DNA of 64,000 nt, from assembly GCA_040791665.1 (NCBI GenBank), contig JBFNNX010000010.1:237486-301485 (forward strand), given 5' to 3'. The notes below the pieces were generated by a model, which saw nothing but the letters and a program-made list of their open reading frames with translations, did not search any database and was not told where the DNA came from. The translations under genes and the position numbers were made by a program. This DNA is from Thiodiazotropha sp040791665 (GTDB taxonomy: Bacteria > Pseudomonadota > Gammaproteobacteria > Chromatiales > Chromatiaceae). How positions within the stretch are numbered: the first letter of the stretch is position 1; the number at the start of each line of letters is the position of its first letter. Shown here in pieces: positions 17,160-24,403 of the stretch.

Positions 17160-17638
17160 GGCGCATCCCCCCTTTGCATATCGATCTGTTCAGCAGGAAC
17201 GGGCGGCAATGGACGTTCTCCCAATGGCGCTTCCTGGCTGACGTCTCTGGCGCCGCCCAGACTGGCGGCAATATCGCTATCCATACGTTCAGCCACCTCT
17301 TTACGGTCGAGTGTGGCGTATCGCTGACGGATACGAATCAATAGACTTACCGCGAGGGCCTGGATGCCGACACCGATGACGATGGCGGTGAGCACCAGTG
17401 CCTGGGGCACCGGATCAACCATTGTAGCGGGTTCCGCCAGCGTGGTGAGGATCGGCGCCACCGAGTCCCAGCGGTAGCCCGCCAATATCAGCATCAGATT
17501 CGCACCGGCCTCTGCTATGACCAGTGCAAGCACCATGCGAAACAGGTGAGACGATATGACCACACCGGCCAGACCGATGGCGATCAATCCTATCGCCGTG
17601 GTGTATAGAATCAATTCCGGATCGAATACGGAGCTCAT
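17156..17638 (-). CDS. MrpC/NuoK-type subunit
   Basis: 160 residues. Three TM helices occupy about residues 10-105: LYTTAIGLIAIGLAGVVIS, LALVIAEAGANLMLILAG and QALVLTAIVIGVGIQALAVSL. The glutamate in VIAEAGANL matches the conserved membrane Glu of NuoK/MrpC. The last 50 residues are a hydrophilic extension not typical of the family. Overlaps both neighbours by four bases. Confidence 0.9.
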   Translation of the reverse strand: MSSVFDPELILYTTAIGLIAIGLAGVVISSHLFRMVLALVIAEAGANLMLILAGYRWDSVAPILTTLAEPATMVDPVPQALVLTAIVIGVGIQALAVSLLIRIRQRYATLDRKEVAERMDSDIAASLGGARDVSQEAPLGERPLPPVPAEQIDMQRGDAP

Positions 17639-18339
17639 TGCGGCGCCTCTGTCTGTATGAGACGTGACAGCAGGCTGGCCAGTTCGGCACCCACCTTCAG
17701 GCCGACCGCAAGATAGAGCAACGGCAATGTACCGGCGGAGATAAGCTGGCCCAGGGTGTCCTGTACCAGCAAGGGTTGCAGAAACGCCTTACCCTCCATC
17801 ATAGCCAGCAGGCCGACAAGGATGAAACTGGCACCGGCGAATCCCTCGATCAGACTCAAAGTCTTGTTGTGCAGTCTGGCTCCGGGCCGGGCCAATAGGG
17901 GCAGGAAGAAGGCCGCTGCCAGAATAACGCCCCCCTGGAAGCCGCCACCGGGCGTCAGATGGCCGTGAAAGATGATGTAAAAACCGATGGTCATCATCAG
18001 CGGAAAAAGCAGCGAACCTCCTGTATATAAGATAAAACCGCCCTTGGTTTGCGTACCGGCGGTGGTATGCCGGCGCCCCAATACAAGGCCGGCGGATACT
18101 GCTGCCGCAAAAAGAATCGAGAGCTCTCCCAAGGTATCGATGGCGCGATACCCCAACACGACTGAGGTGACTATGTTTGCAGCCCCGGTCTGTTGCGGCG
18201 CCTGTGCCTGAATTTCGCTGCCGACGAGCATCGGCGGGACACCGAAGTCGAGTCCGCCGGCAATTGCCAGCAGCATGAACCCCAAGCCTCCGGCAAATAA
18301 CAGACCGGTGAGGTTACCCATCCTTATTCTCCCCGTCAC
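17635..18339 (-). CDS. MbhE-MrpB fusion subunit
   Basis: 234 residues, longer than an ordinary MrpB (about 140). The first about 90 residues carry NIVTSVVLGYRAIDTLGEL, the landmark of MbhE and of the MrpA C-terminus. The rest is MrpB-like, with GFYIIFHGHLTPGGGFQGG around residue 125. MrpA C-terminal and MrpB functions are therefore fused in one protein. The alternative start MGNLTGLL (residue 7) is possible. It overlaps the next gene by about 26 bases, more than elsewhere in the operon. Confidence 0.88.
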   Translation of the reverse strand: MTGRIRMGNLTGLLFAGGLGFMLLAIAGGLDFGVPPMLVGSEIQAQAPQQTGAANIVTSVVLGYRAIDTLGELSILFAAAVSAGLVLGRRHTTAGTQTKGGFILYTGGSLLFPLMMTIGFYIIFHGHLTPGGGFQGGVILAAAFFLPLLARPGARLHNKTLSLIEGFAGASFILVGLLAMMEGKAFLQPLLVQDTLGQLISAGTLPLLYLAVGLKVGAELASLLSRLIQTEAPQ

Positions 18340-18622
18340 GGCTCAGCAGATTGTATTTCACCTGCTCGCTGTCTACCTGCCAAAGGCCCAAGCGACGTAA
18401 GGCAAGCGCCAGGATCAGGCTGCTCAAACCGACTCCGACGGCAGCTTCCGTCATGGCGACATCGGGCGCTCTCATGAGCACGAAGAGCAAAGCCAAGCCA
18501 AGTGAAACGACGGAGGCGGCGGCGACCGCGGCAATATGATTCTTCACCAGCAGCACCATCACCGCAGCACTCAACATCATCAACGCCAGGAGCAGCAGAA
18601 TCCAGACTTCAATATCACTCAT
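18314..18622 (-). CDS. MbhD-like (DUF4040) subunit
   Basis: 102 residues when started at the ATG at 18622 (MSDIEVWILL), which overlaps the MrpG-like stop by four bases; the frame extends further upstream but that part is antisense-like and not membrane protein. Three TM helices and LMRAPDVAMTEAAVGVGLSS, the MbhD/MrpA C-terminal signature containing the conserved Glu, identify it. In Mrp antiporters this domain is fused to MrpA; here it is a separate gene as in archaeal Mbh/Mbx. Confidence 0.9.
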   Translation of the reverse strand: MSDIEVWILLLLALMMLSAAVMVLLVKNHIAAVAAASVVSLGLALLFVLMRAPDVAMTEAAVGVGLSSLILALALRRLGLWQVDSEQVKYNLLSRDGENKDG

Positions 18623-18936
18623 GCTCGATCCCGTCCGGAGATGGCAGGTTCGACTTTCTTCCACGGCTTCACCCCCGCCATCAAGAGTGCCCTGGCGATC
18701 GTGGATGAGCCGATAGGATTGGTGACCAGGATCATGAGGGCAATGACCAGCAGCTTGGACCACCACTCCGGATAGAGCAGTCCAATGCCCAATATCAGGG
18801 ATAGGGCACCCAATGTTACTGCCTTGGTTCCTGCCTGGATTCGGTTGTAGACATCCGGCATACGCAGCAGTCCCAGGGCGCCGAGCAGTGTAAATGACGC
18901 TCCGATGAGCAGTATGATATCCGCCAGTAGTCTCAT
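18619..18936 (-). CDS. MrpG-type subunit
   Basis: 105 residues, three TM helices, with the family landmark LGALGLLRMPDVYNRIQAGTK at about 18-38 and TNPIGSSTIARAL near 80. MrpG is a small membrane subunit required for Mrp antiporter assembly. Coupled by four-base overlaps to the MrpF-like and MbhD-like genes. Confidence 0.92.
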   Translation of the reverse strand: MRLLADIILLIGASFTLLGALGLLRMPDVYNRIQAGTKAVTLGALSLILGIGLLYPEWWSKLLVIALMILVTNPIGSSTIARALLMAGVKPWKKVEPAISGRDRA

Positions 18937-19199
18937 GATCCGTTGCCCTCGATTGCGCGGGCAATGGCGACGACACCGACAAAGGCGAGGGTGCCGTAGA
19001 TCAGTGCCACATCCAGATAAAGCGCACTGCCAAGCAGTGCGGCCAGAACCACCAAGCCCGAGGTTGTAATCACTGCCAAGGTGTCCGCCGCTACGACCCG
19101 GTCCGGTGCGGTGGGCCCAAGCAGTAAGCGAAGCAGGCTCAGCAATACTGCGCCCCCCAACATCGCAAGGGCGACTGTTTGCATTAAAGTCAGTGTCAT
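18933..19199 (-). CDS. MrpF-type subunit
   Basis: 88 residues, three TM helices, with LLLGPTAPDRVVAADTLAV (about 25-43) as the MrpF signature. It is the second gene of the operon and overlaps MrpE-like and MrpG-like genes by four bases. Confidence 0.92.
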   Translation of the reverse strand: MTLTLMQTVALAMLGGAVLLSLLRLLLGPTAPDRVVAADTLAVITTSGLVVLAALLGSALYLDVALIYGTLAFVGVVAIARAIEGNGS

Positions 19200-19735
19200 T
19201 TAACGAAACCTACCAGATGACGTTCAAATTTGTCGGTGACATCACGGGTGGCGCTTTCCATATCGCTGCCTGGAGGGATGTCGACCCAATGTATCAGGAT
19301 GCTATCACCTTGCAGGTCCACGGTCAGTGTGCCTGGTGTCAGGGTGATGCTGTTTGCCAGGATCAAACGTCCAAGTGAAGATTTCAAACGGGTATTGACT
19401 TCCACAACGCCTGGACGCAGGGGAAGAGAGGGAGATAGTACGCGTCGAGCCATATCGAGATTGGCACGTATAAGCGCTGCGAAGAAGACCCCCAGATAGG
19501 TGAGAAAGGGCAGGATTGCACTGGGGGAGAGGCGCAGGCCGGAAAAGATCGAGAGATGGGGCCGGCTTGCCAGGGTCACCATAGAAGCCACAACCAAGCC
19601 GGTGACCACCTCGGCGGGATCGAGACTGCCGGAGAGCAGCAACCACAGCAGGAATATGACGATAAACAGAAACAGGCCATGGGAAAATTGGGCTTCTTCT
19701 TGTTGAACAGGTGTGGCTGACATGCGCTTGCTCAC
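19196..19735 (-). CDS. MrpE-type subunit, first gene of the Mrp/complex I-like operon
   Basis: 179 residues. Two N-terminal TM helices (about 20-55) and FFAALIRANLDMARRVL followed by SITLTPGTLTVDL are MrpE landmarks. It opens a 12-gene run on the minus strand in which nearly every junction is a four-base overlap until the palindromic spacers begin after the NuoH-like gene. The promoter must lie in 19736-20019. Confidence 0.9.
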   Translation of the reverse strand: MSKRMSATPVQQEEAQFSHGLFLFIVIFLLWLLLSGSLDPAEVVTGLVVASMVTLASRPHLSIFSGLRLSPSAILPFLTYLGVFFAALIRANLDMARRVLSPSLPLRPGVVEVNTRLKSSLGRLILANSITLTPGTLTVDLQGDSILIHWVDIPPGSDMESATRDVTDKFERHLVGFVK

Positions 19736-20019
19736 CTCAGATAATAGTCACTTGCCGATCGGTAATATGTCGACAGTTCGACATGGGAAAGAGGGAAAAA
19801 AATAGTGTTATACATCTAAACAAACAAGGAGATATCCATCGTTTTAAAATGTTTTTCTGTCCTGACAATTGCTTGGGTTTCGATGATTAGGATTTAAATC
19901 TAAATGAAAACATCACAATATTACTCTTTCATGTCGTTTTTGTTGACAAGGGCTGACGAACATCTGCAGTCAGGCCTCTGCAATGTCACCACACTTTATT
20001 CGAAAGGGGGGCTGTGATG
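19736..20019. other. Intergenic region upstream of the Mrp-type operon
   Basis: 284 bases without a supported gene, A/T-richer than the flanks. It must hold the minus-strand promoter of the operon starting at 19735, but I could not fix convincing -35/-10 boxes or an operator. Confidence 0.5.
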
Positions 20020-20274
20020 CTATCCTTTTCGGGATTGACGGATCTGAATATCCGGATTGATTCTCAAAATTCCATCTTCTCCTAATACCCCAATCGCCTT
20101 ATCATGGCCATTCTTCATCAGTGTTTCACAGCTCCCATTCGAAAGTCTTCTGATGCAGATCAGTTTCCAGCCGAATTTCTTCAGGATTGATAGCCCGTCT
20201 ACCTGCTTCTCATTGATATATCTTTCTGGAGAAGCCGGGATCGGCCCCATCCCCAACCGTTTATCGTAATGCAT
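20020..20274 (-). CDS. Small hypothetical protein
   Basis: 84 residues from the ATG at 20274 (MHYDKRLGMG), chosen because GGGA stands seven bases upstream; an in-frame ATG at 20307 would add 11 residues but has no ribosome site. The sequence mixes a basic core (KKFGWKLICIRRL, NGHDKAIGVLGEDG) and reads like a small folded cytoplasmic protein. I do not recognise the family. It stands alone, with no obvious operon partner. Confidence 0.55.
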   Translation of the reverse strand: MHYDKRLGMGPIPASPERYINEKQVDGLSILKKFGWKLICIRRLSNGSCETLMKNGHDKAIGVLGEDGILRINPDIQIRQSRKG

Positions 20275-20562
20275 GTTTATTCCCAAAAAATCAATATTTA
20301 CCACCATCCAGGGGGTGACCTATTTTATTTGCGAGTAGTGGTCACGCCGTAATCTGGCAGTGGTGTCCCCTGTCGAAATGATAGCGCAAAATAATTAAGT
20401 TGATAGCCCTTCCGTTTTTGGGAATTGAACGAGAAATCTAATCGCACGATCGGTCACCTCTGGAGGAACCACGCATCCGTTTGGAGCTCCATCATGGTGC
20501 AATCGGGAAATCGCTGCGGATAACGGATTTGCCAGAGATGAAATTACCTGAGGAAAGCGGAA

Positions 20563-20823
20563 CTATAATCCATACTTGGCCATGATCTCTCTACGTACAG
20601 GACATCCGCAGATCGTACTGTTGCCAAACGATATTCTGTAACCGCAGTTTTTGCACTGATCACTGAAGATGAACAGAACAGCGCCATCCGCTGCCAGGTA
20701 ATCGATCTTGCAAATTGGGAAATCGGGGTCGCTGATACAGCGATGACAATCCTGGCAGAGATTGGCTTGCTCAATGATCCGGGGATCGATTTCGAGTTGT
20801 TTTGCGCTGCCCACAGCACTCAT
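20563..20823 (-). CDS. Small cysteine-rich protein, probable metal-binding
   Basis: 86 residues with eight cysteines in paired patterns: CQDCHRC, CKIDY, CKNCGYR and CGC. CQDCH formally matches a haem c motif, but there is no signal peptide, so a zinc-ribbon or Fe-S-type site is more likely. No family is recognised. It is isolated between non-coding stretches. Confidence 0.6.
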   Translation of the reverse strand: MSAVGSAKQLEIDPRIIEQANLCQDCHRCISDPDFPICKIDYLAADGAVLFIFSDQCKNCGYRISFGNSTICGCPVRREIMAKYGL

Positions 20824-21122
20824 CTCTGGCTAAATGCCGATTAATCGCTGTCTACCATAATCATACCTCATAGGGGCGCCATCACGCATTAAAATATGTC
20901 AATCCCTGCTTATTATTAATCACAGTAAATGGTCAACTATGTCGAGTCATTCAGGTACGAACCACTTTCCGATGAGTCTATAGCTAGCACATGGGAATGG
21001 GCAGATATTGAATCTGACGTCCTGGCATGAGCGATTCCAACTGCCATTGAAATGCCGCCGGAACGATAGGAGGGTTCACGACGGTGGGACTTCTGAGTTG
21101 CGAATACAGGGCCGGCTGAGTG

Positions 21123-21668
21123 TCAGTGCTGAAAATATTGTTGAAGAAGTTCGGCCCCGGTATATGTTGTTTTGTCACTTTCGGTGGGTCGAGAATAGAG
21201 ATCTGAGATGGATACGAGGGATAGTTTTGAGCTTATGACGGATCTTCTTCGGTTATCGTCATAGACACACTCAAGACCATGTAGCGTCGAACCGTCAGGC
21301 CAATCGCTGATTGATACTCCCCAGATATTCACATAATGTTTTTTTGATCCGGATAGCAGGTCAAATCGTCTTTTCGATTCGAATCCCCGATTATAGGTGA
21401 CAATTGAATCTTCCTGTTGAGAATCACATCGATTCAGTGTGTGGATTCTGCTGCCATTGACGAGGTTGGTGAAAAAATAGACCCTTAATCTATCGTTGTC
21501 GTAGGTATAGGTGGTTCCGTTGCCTTCGATACGGGTGCCTTCCATTTCACGATTGATTAAAAAGGTGTAGCGGATCTTATCTCTAGCGGAAAGACGGGCG
21601 AGTGCGAGAATGCCTGACTTATCATCCAGACTGATTATCGGTCCTTCAAAAGTGTAGTAATTGAACAT
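21123..21668 (-). CDS. Hypothetical protein
   Basis: 181 residues, no signal peptide and no TM helix. Rich in Tyr, Arg, Asp and Ser, with a beta-rich look (GTTYTYDNDRLRVYFF). No family is recognised and there is no clear ribosome site before the ATG. Its 3' end overlaps another open frame on the same strand (20984-21178) by 56 bases; a frameshift joining the two cannot be excluded. The next upstream frame (21695-21913) has a TTG start and poor support. Confidence 0.45.
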   Translation of the reverse strand: MFNYYTFEGPIISLDDKSGILALARLSARDKIRYTFLINREMEGTRIEGNGTTYTYDNDRLRVYFFTNLVNGSRIHTLNRCDSQQEDSIVTYNRGFESKRRFDLLSGSKKHYVNIWGVSISDWPDGSTLHGLECVYDDNRRRSVISSKLSLVSISDLYSRPTESDKTTYTGAELLQQYFQH

Positions 21669-21910
21669 GATTATGATTACACACTAAACGCTCGTTATGA
21701 CTGGATCGTGACCCCTTGAAACAAGAGGTTATTTCCCCATTTGTTAGTCTTTGATGACAGCCTATAAATAGCAATATTTATGCCCGAGCATGAATGTATA
21801 ATGAAATCAAGACGATGGTAATTCTTATCAAAATAGTCTGTTAAATTTCCCGACATAAATTCCTGTACATACCCAGATTTGTTTCGATGCTTTCTCAGGC
21901 ACAACAGGGC

Positions 21911-21938
21911 CAATTGGATTAGTGTTAACAGGCCCTAG
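21911..21938 (-). repeat. Dispersed repeat, copy 1
   Basis: On the minus strand this reads CTAGGGCCTGTTAACACTAA followed by TCCAAT. A copy with one mismatch over 26 bases lies on the plus strand at 60570-60595, 38.6 kb away. The sequence looks like the end of an insertion sequence or MITE, but no transposase is next to this copy. Confidence 0.6.
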
Positions 21939-22283
21939 TTCATTGATCGTTCCCAATATTGGCAGATAGAAACACAGGGCATGCAATGGCCCTGCAGCAC
22001 AAACTGAAAAGCTTTCATTGCAGTGTAGAACCCTATGATTTCTGATTTGATCGGATGATTGTCTGCAGTGCCGGGATTCTTATGTCGATATAGCGGCATT
22101 CTGTCAGAACACGGCGTTTAACGATGGAGAGAGCTGTTTGGATTGTGTCGATTGTGGACAGTGGTCTGAATATAAGGAGACTTCAACCAATCCCTGCGCC
22201 ACTTACATGGGTGCTGTCGAGTCACCGGTATAATGGAGCGATATAATGCGCAAGGCTGTGTCTTCAGGCTTGTCCAAAAAGAC
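21939..22283. other. Intergenic region without a supported gene
   Basis: About 345 bases between the dispersed repeat and the tRNA-Asn terminator. No open frame, tRNA or convincing repeat is seen. Confidence 0.5.
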
Positions 22284-22314
22284 AAAGGCTTACACAGTTA
22301 CTGTGTAAGCCTTT
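22284..22314 (-). terminator. Terminator downstream of tRNA-Asn
   Basis: Perfect 14-bp stem AAAGGCTTACACAG (22284-22297) / CTGTGTAAGCCTTT (22301-22314) with a three-base loop. On the minus strand, downstream of the tRNA, it is followed by GTCTTTTT. Confidence 0.85.
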
Positions 22315-22322
22315 GATTTATA

Positions 22323-22398
22323 TGGCTCCCCGGGACAGGCTCGAACTGCCGACCTAGTGATTAACAGTCACCCGCTCTACCGACTGAGCTACCGGGGA
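22323..22398 (-). tRNA. tRNA-Asn (GTT)
   Basis: 76 bases including an encoded CCA. The acceptor stem begins TCCCCGG and is closed by CCGGGGA, the D arm is AGCTCAGTCGGTAGAGC, the anticodon loop CTGTTAATC gives GTT, and the T loop is GTTCGAGCC. All cloverleaf elements are present. Confidence 0.97.
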
Positions 22399-22455
22399 AT
22401 TATTCAAGAGGGGCGCATAATAAAGAGACTGGGCCTTAGCGTCAATAGTTCGACC

Positions 22456-23025
22456 TTAAATTTCACCGCTGCAGCTGAGCTGTGATCCGTCCGGGCGGAA
22501 CTCGGATACCCTGACGCGTCCCAGGTTGTTTACGATCACCGCTTTGGGCGGGATCCGGTCATCTGGATCACAAAAAGTGAGGGTGAGATTGTAGCCGCTT
22601 GGCCGTCCATCCCCCCGGTAGACGACATATCTGCGATGCCGGCTGGAGTCTATTTCGATACTCATACCGTGCATCGGTCGATGTACGCCTTGCTGCAACT
22701 CGTTTTGATCCCGAGATCTATTCCGATTCGAATCCTCATACAGAATATACCCGTGGCTCCAATCCGCTGCGTTTGTACAGCTCTCACCATCGCTGCTGGG
22801 GCAGAGTATATGGTGAGTCTGCATGGAGATTGAGAGCGAACGCGCGAGATTGAAATGATGAACAATGCTGTTGATCTCACTTGCCTGAAGATTCCTCACC
22901 ATCAACGTGCGAAAGGAGGGCATTACCATACTCAACAGGATCAGCAGGATAGCCAGGGTGGTGATTAATTCGATCAGGGTGAAGCCGAATCCTCGGACAT
23001 AGGCGCGGGTAACGGTTGACTGCAT
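22456..23025 (-). CDS. GspH/FimT-type pseudopilin
   Basis: 189 residues. The type IV prepilin signature GFTLIELITTLAIL follows a short basic leader (cleavage after Gly14; Glu at position 5 of the mature protein), with the hydrophobic helix at about 14-36. The C-terminal part has the GspH/FimT region with paired cysteines (CPSSDGESC and CDPDD...LSCSG). Such minor pseudopilins prime type IV pilus assembly at the inner membrane. It stands alone rather than in a pil or gsp operon, as fimT-like genes often do. Confidence 0.9.
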   Translation of the reverse strand: MQSTVTRAYVRGFGFTLIELITTLAILLILLSMVMPSFRTLMVRNLQASEINSIVHHFNLARSLSISMQTHHILCPSSDGESCTNAADWSHGYILYEDSNRNRSRDQNELQQGVHRPMHGMSIEIDSSRHRRYVVYRGDGRPSGYNLTLTFCDPDDRIPPKAVIVNNLGRVRVSEFRPDGSQLSCSGEI

Positions 23026-23100
23026 GGTTTTCTCCCTCCTTGGAGATTTGGCGGGCGCATCCAGCGCCCTTGATACTACCTGGCCCGGTAGACGCGATTA

Positions 23101-24288
23101 TCAGGCTTTGAGTACGCCTTCGATGCGGTCCAGGGCCTTTTCCAGATTTTCCTGGCTGGTGGCGATGGAGATGCGCACATGTCCTGAAAGCCCGAATGCG
23201 GTTCCCGGTACCAGCGCGACCCCCGCTTCCGTGATCAAGTACTCCGAGAGTTCCAGATCGTTGCCGACACCATTCAAAGAGGCCAATGCGCCCTCAACAT
23301 TGGGGAAGCAATAGAAGGTGCCATCGCTAGGCAGACAGTCGATTCCAGGCATGCCGTTGAGGCGCTCCACCACGTAATCGTGACGTGCTTTGAAAGCGGT
23401 CAACATCTCCTGAATGCACTCCTGCGGGCCTTCGATGGCTGCCTGCGCCGCCACTTGGGATATGGAGGTGGGATTCGAGGTGCTCTGGGACTGGATCTTC
23501 TTCATTGCCTTGATGATATCTGCTGGACCGCCGGCATAACCGATACGCCATCCTGTCATGGAATAGGCTTTGGAGACCCCGTTCAGTACCAGTGTGCGAT
23601 CCTTGAGTTCCGGGCAGGCGTTGAGGATGTTGACGAAGCTGTTGCCGGGCCAGAGAATATGTTCATACATATCATCGGTTGCGATCAGTATTCTGGGGTG
23701 CTCTTTCAGCACCTCGCCCAGCGCAACCAACTCCTCCCGGCTATAGGCCATACCGGTGGGATTGGAGGGGCTGTTGATGACGAATAGCTTGGTCTTTTCG
23801 GTGATCGCGGCGGCCAGCTGCTGGGCGTTGATCTTGAAATTCTGGGAAGCGCCCGCGGAAACAAGGACCGGCACCCCACCCGCCAGAATCGACATGTCGG
23901 GATAGGAGACCCAATAGGGAGCGGGGATAACAACCTCATCGCCAGGATCCAGTACGGCCTGGGCCAGATTGTAAAAACTCTGTTTCCCACCGCAGGAGAC
24001 AAGAATCTGATCGGCTGCGTAGTCGAATCCATTGTCGCGTTGGAACTTGTCGATAATTGCCTGCTTCAGGGCCGGCGTACCATCGACAGCGGTATATTTC
24101 GTGAAGCCATCATTGATGGCGCCGATGGCGGCGGATTTGATGTGGTCAGGTGTGTCGAAGTCCGGTTCTCCCGCACCCAGTCCGATGACATCCTTTCCTG
24201 CAGCCCGCATCTCGGCGGCACGGGCGGTAACTGCAAGAGTGGGAGAGGGTTTGACGGCTTGTACGCGACTGGAGAGTTGTGCATTCAT
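23101..24288 (-). CDS. Aspartate aminotransferase-type PLP enzyme
   Basis: 395 residues, class I/II aminotransferase, AAT I-gamma type. Landmarks are GLGAGEPDFDTPDHI near 35, INSPSNPTGMAYSREEL near 165 and the PLP lysine in NGVSKAYSMTGWRIGY near 232 with the phosphate-binding Arg a few residues on. The C-terminal FGLSGHVRISIATS carries the substrate-carboxylate Arg. It moves the amino group of aspartate (or arogenate in some members) to 2-oxoglutarate in the cytoplasm. Divergent from uvrB. Confidence 0.93.
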   Translation of the reverse strand: MNAQLSSRVQAVKPSPTLAVTARAAEMRAAGKDVIGLGAGEPDFDTPDHIKSAAIGAINDGFTKYTAVDGTPALKQAIIDKFQRDNGFDYAADQILVSCGGKQSFYNLAQAVLDPGDEVVIPAPYWVSYPDMSILAGGVPVLVSAGASQNFKINAQQLAAAITEKTKLFVINSPSNPTGMAYSREELVALGEVLKEHPRILIATDDMYEHILWPGNSFVNILNACPELKDRTLVLNGVSKAYSMTGWRIGYAGGPADIIKAMKKIQSQSTSNPTSISQVAAQAAIEGPQECIQEMLTAFKARHDYVVERLNGMPGIDCLPSDGTFYCFPNVEGALASLNGVGNDLELSEYLITEAGVALVPGTAFGLSGHVRISIATSQENLEKALDRIEGVLKA

Positions 24289-24403
24289 TACTGTTATTTA
24301 TCCCTGGTTCTCAAACATCAGCGAAGCGGCTGATCGACGGATTGATAATAAAGCCATTCGGTAATGGCATTGTCGGGATGTCATAATAGCCAATTCAGGC
24401 ACG

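Noticed and set aside
18623..18982. Upstream extension of the MbhD-like frame
   Set aside because: The extra 120 residues are antisense-like to the real MrpG coding frame; the ATG at 18622 with a four-base overlap explains the gene.
20984..21178. 64-residue frame overlapping the end of the 21123-21668 gene
   Set aside because: No ribosome site or family; it may be a frameshift continuation but cannot be shown.
21695..21913. 72-residue frame with TTG start
   Set aside because: The start lies in a dispersed repeat and the sequence has no recognisable family; coding status cannot be supported.
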